A DNA stretch of 64,000 nt from JAPOXR01 sp965219635. GTDB taxonomy: Bacteria; Pseudomonadota; Alphaproteobacteria; Rhodobacterales; Rhodobacteraceae. Positions 63,116 to 64,000 of this stretch are shown here, piece after piece. The notes under the pieces were generated by a model that was not told the DNA's origin, searched no databases, and saw only the letters and a program-made list of their open reading frames with translations. Each line of letters opens with the position of its first letter. Position 1 is the first letter of the stretch. The stretch covers positions 3,348,001-3,412,000 of the forward strand of contig OZ244783.1 of the NCBI GenBank assembly GCA_965219635.1, read 5' to 3'. Made by a program: the position numbers and the translations under genes.

Positions 63116-64000
63116 CCCATTCACCGAATCTGGCTAGGTGATGGTAGGCTTGGCCGAAATCCCCGGCTGGCAGGTTGCGTCTTGCGACATAGGCTGTGTC
63201 GAGTTTCCGGTAGGTGGCAATCATGTGCTGCAGATTGTCCCAGTCGGCTTCGAATTCGTCGTTTCCCTCTTTCGACAGCCGCACAATTTCCTGCTCTTTC
63301 AGTTCACGTCCGACGCCGAGATAGGCGGCCCTTGACACGCTGCCACCCTCTGAACCCTGAAACCCGCCGTGTTCGAGCAGCATGGCGGTGAGGGGGAGTT
63401 GCTTGTCGTAGCGGTTGACCTGGCTCTTGTTGGGTATGGCGCCGGACTTGTAGTCGTAAAGGAAGAACTCGTCGCCATTTCGGTCCACGCGGTCGACGCG
63501 CGCTGTGACTGTGAACTCCAGCTCAGCGAACGTGAATTCGCCACTTGCTTCAAGCAGCCACGGGGATGCGCCATCCTGCCGACGCCCCAGCTCCTGCTCG
63601 ACGAATTCTTCAGCCATGTTACCGAGTTGCGCCAACCAAAGCCGCCTCGCATGGGCCGGCAGCTCTGCCAAGTTGAATTCCTGTTCGGCAAGTTCCATCA
63701 GCGCCCCGGCAGTGCAGAGGTCGGGGCTGTTCCTGGTTATTTCGGCAAACTGGCGAAGGACATTGTGGATGATGGTGCCTCGCCGATGAGCCTGTGAGTC
63801 ATTCCCGAGCGGGTTCAATTCCCGCAATCTCAGGATGTACCGGGCATAGATTTCGTAGGGGTTGGTGCTGAGTGTCCGGATTGCGGTGACCGACAGCCGG
63901 TTTGGCCTCAGCGATACAGGCGGCCTTGGATGCGGTCTTTGCTCCGGAGCAAGCAAGCGCCGTGGCTCTTCCATGAGCCTTACCTTCTGAATGATCTGAT
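63102..64000 (-). CDS. addB: Double-strand break repair protein AddB, C-terminal part (runs off right edge)
   Basis: The last 298 or so residues of AddB; the frame is open to the window edge. SVTAIRTLSTNPYEIYARYI (start of the nuclease module), HRRGTIIHNVLRQFAEI, and the PD-(D/E)XK core ARVDRVDRNGDEFFLYDYKS. Together with AddA (overlap of 14 bases) it forms the AddAB helicase-nuclease. The N-terminal helicase-like region is outside the window. Confidence 0.94.
   Translation of the reverse strand, partial: QIIQKVRLMEEPRRLLAPEQRPHPRPPVSLRPNRLSVTAIRTLSTNPYEIYARYILRLRELNPLGNDSQAHRRGTIIHNVLRQFAEITRNSPDLCTAGALMELAEQEFNLAELPAHARRLWLAQLGNMAEEFVEQELGRRQDGASPWLLEASGEFTFAELEFTVTARVDRVDRNGDEFFLYDYKSGAIPNKSQVNRYDKQLPLTAMLLEHGGFQGSEGGSVSRAAYLGVGRELKEQEIVRLSKEGNDEFEADWDNLQHMIATYRKLDTAYVARRNLPAGDFGQAYHHLARFGEWDDTA

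Overview
This window looks like the chromosome of a GC-rich (roughly 60 %) alphaproteobacterium. The evidence is the addB-addA / trxA / folC / accD neighbourhood at the right end, the density of ABC and tripartite transporters with GTG/ATG starts and 1-4 base gene overlaps, a DUF2165 membrane protein, and alphaproteobacterial-style DhaK/DhaL and MtnK/MtnA pairs. I see no rRNA, tRNA, IS element, prophage or CRISPR array.

Left part (1-6.1 kb): a branched-chain-amino-acid-type (Liv/HAAT) ABC transporter operon on the minus strand. Its last gene is unusual: the LivF-like ATPase continues in one open frame into a Tm-1/UPF0261-like domain and runs off the left edge. At 6.3-12.1 kb lie a lone DUF433 antitoxin-like gene and a giant 1,726-residue helicase that joins a DnaQ-like exonuclease, a RecQ helicase and a UvrD helicase in one chain.

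12.4-27.9 kb is a catabolic/uptake region: DUF2165 and EamA membrane proteins, a double hot-dog dehydratase, an ADP-forming acyl-CoA synthetase, a Tat-exported family 5 solute-binding protein, a FrhB-like Fe-S flavoprotein, a LysR regulator, the matching peptide-type ABC permeases/ATPase, a thioesterase, an alpha/beta hydrolase and an N,N-dimethylformamidase-like protein. The logic suggests import of an oligopeptide- or amide-like compound, hydrolysis, and CoA-linked breakdown; the substrate is unknown. A small accessory island follows (28.0-30.7 kb): an AbiEi-like antitoxin without its toxin, and a methyltransferase-HNH nuclease fusion.

31.2-36.8 kb holds a complete TctA/TctB/TctC tripartite transporter translationally coupled to a sulfatase and governed by a divergent LysR gene. 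36.8-44.2 kb is a polyol/triose-type ABC transporter with two ATPases plus DhaK/DhaL kinase subunits. 44.7-47.1 kb is methylthioribose salvage (mtnK-mtnA). 47.2-53.9 kb is a BMP/nucleoside-type ABC transporter coupled to an esterase-like hydrolase, followed upstream by a glycerophosphodiesterase.

The right end (54-64 kb) is housekeeping: accD, folC, a transglutaminase-like protein, trxA, addA and the 3' part of addB. Between trxA and addA lies the most striking non-genic structure: about 1.47 kb of tandem 258-bp repeats (five full units and a degenerate sixth), each holding two doubled TGGATCAA boxes and a perfect TTGATATCAA palindrome at fixed offsets. A second recurring non-coding theme is strong hairpins directly after solute-binding-protein genes in four of the five ABC operons that have one.
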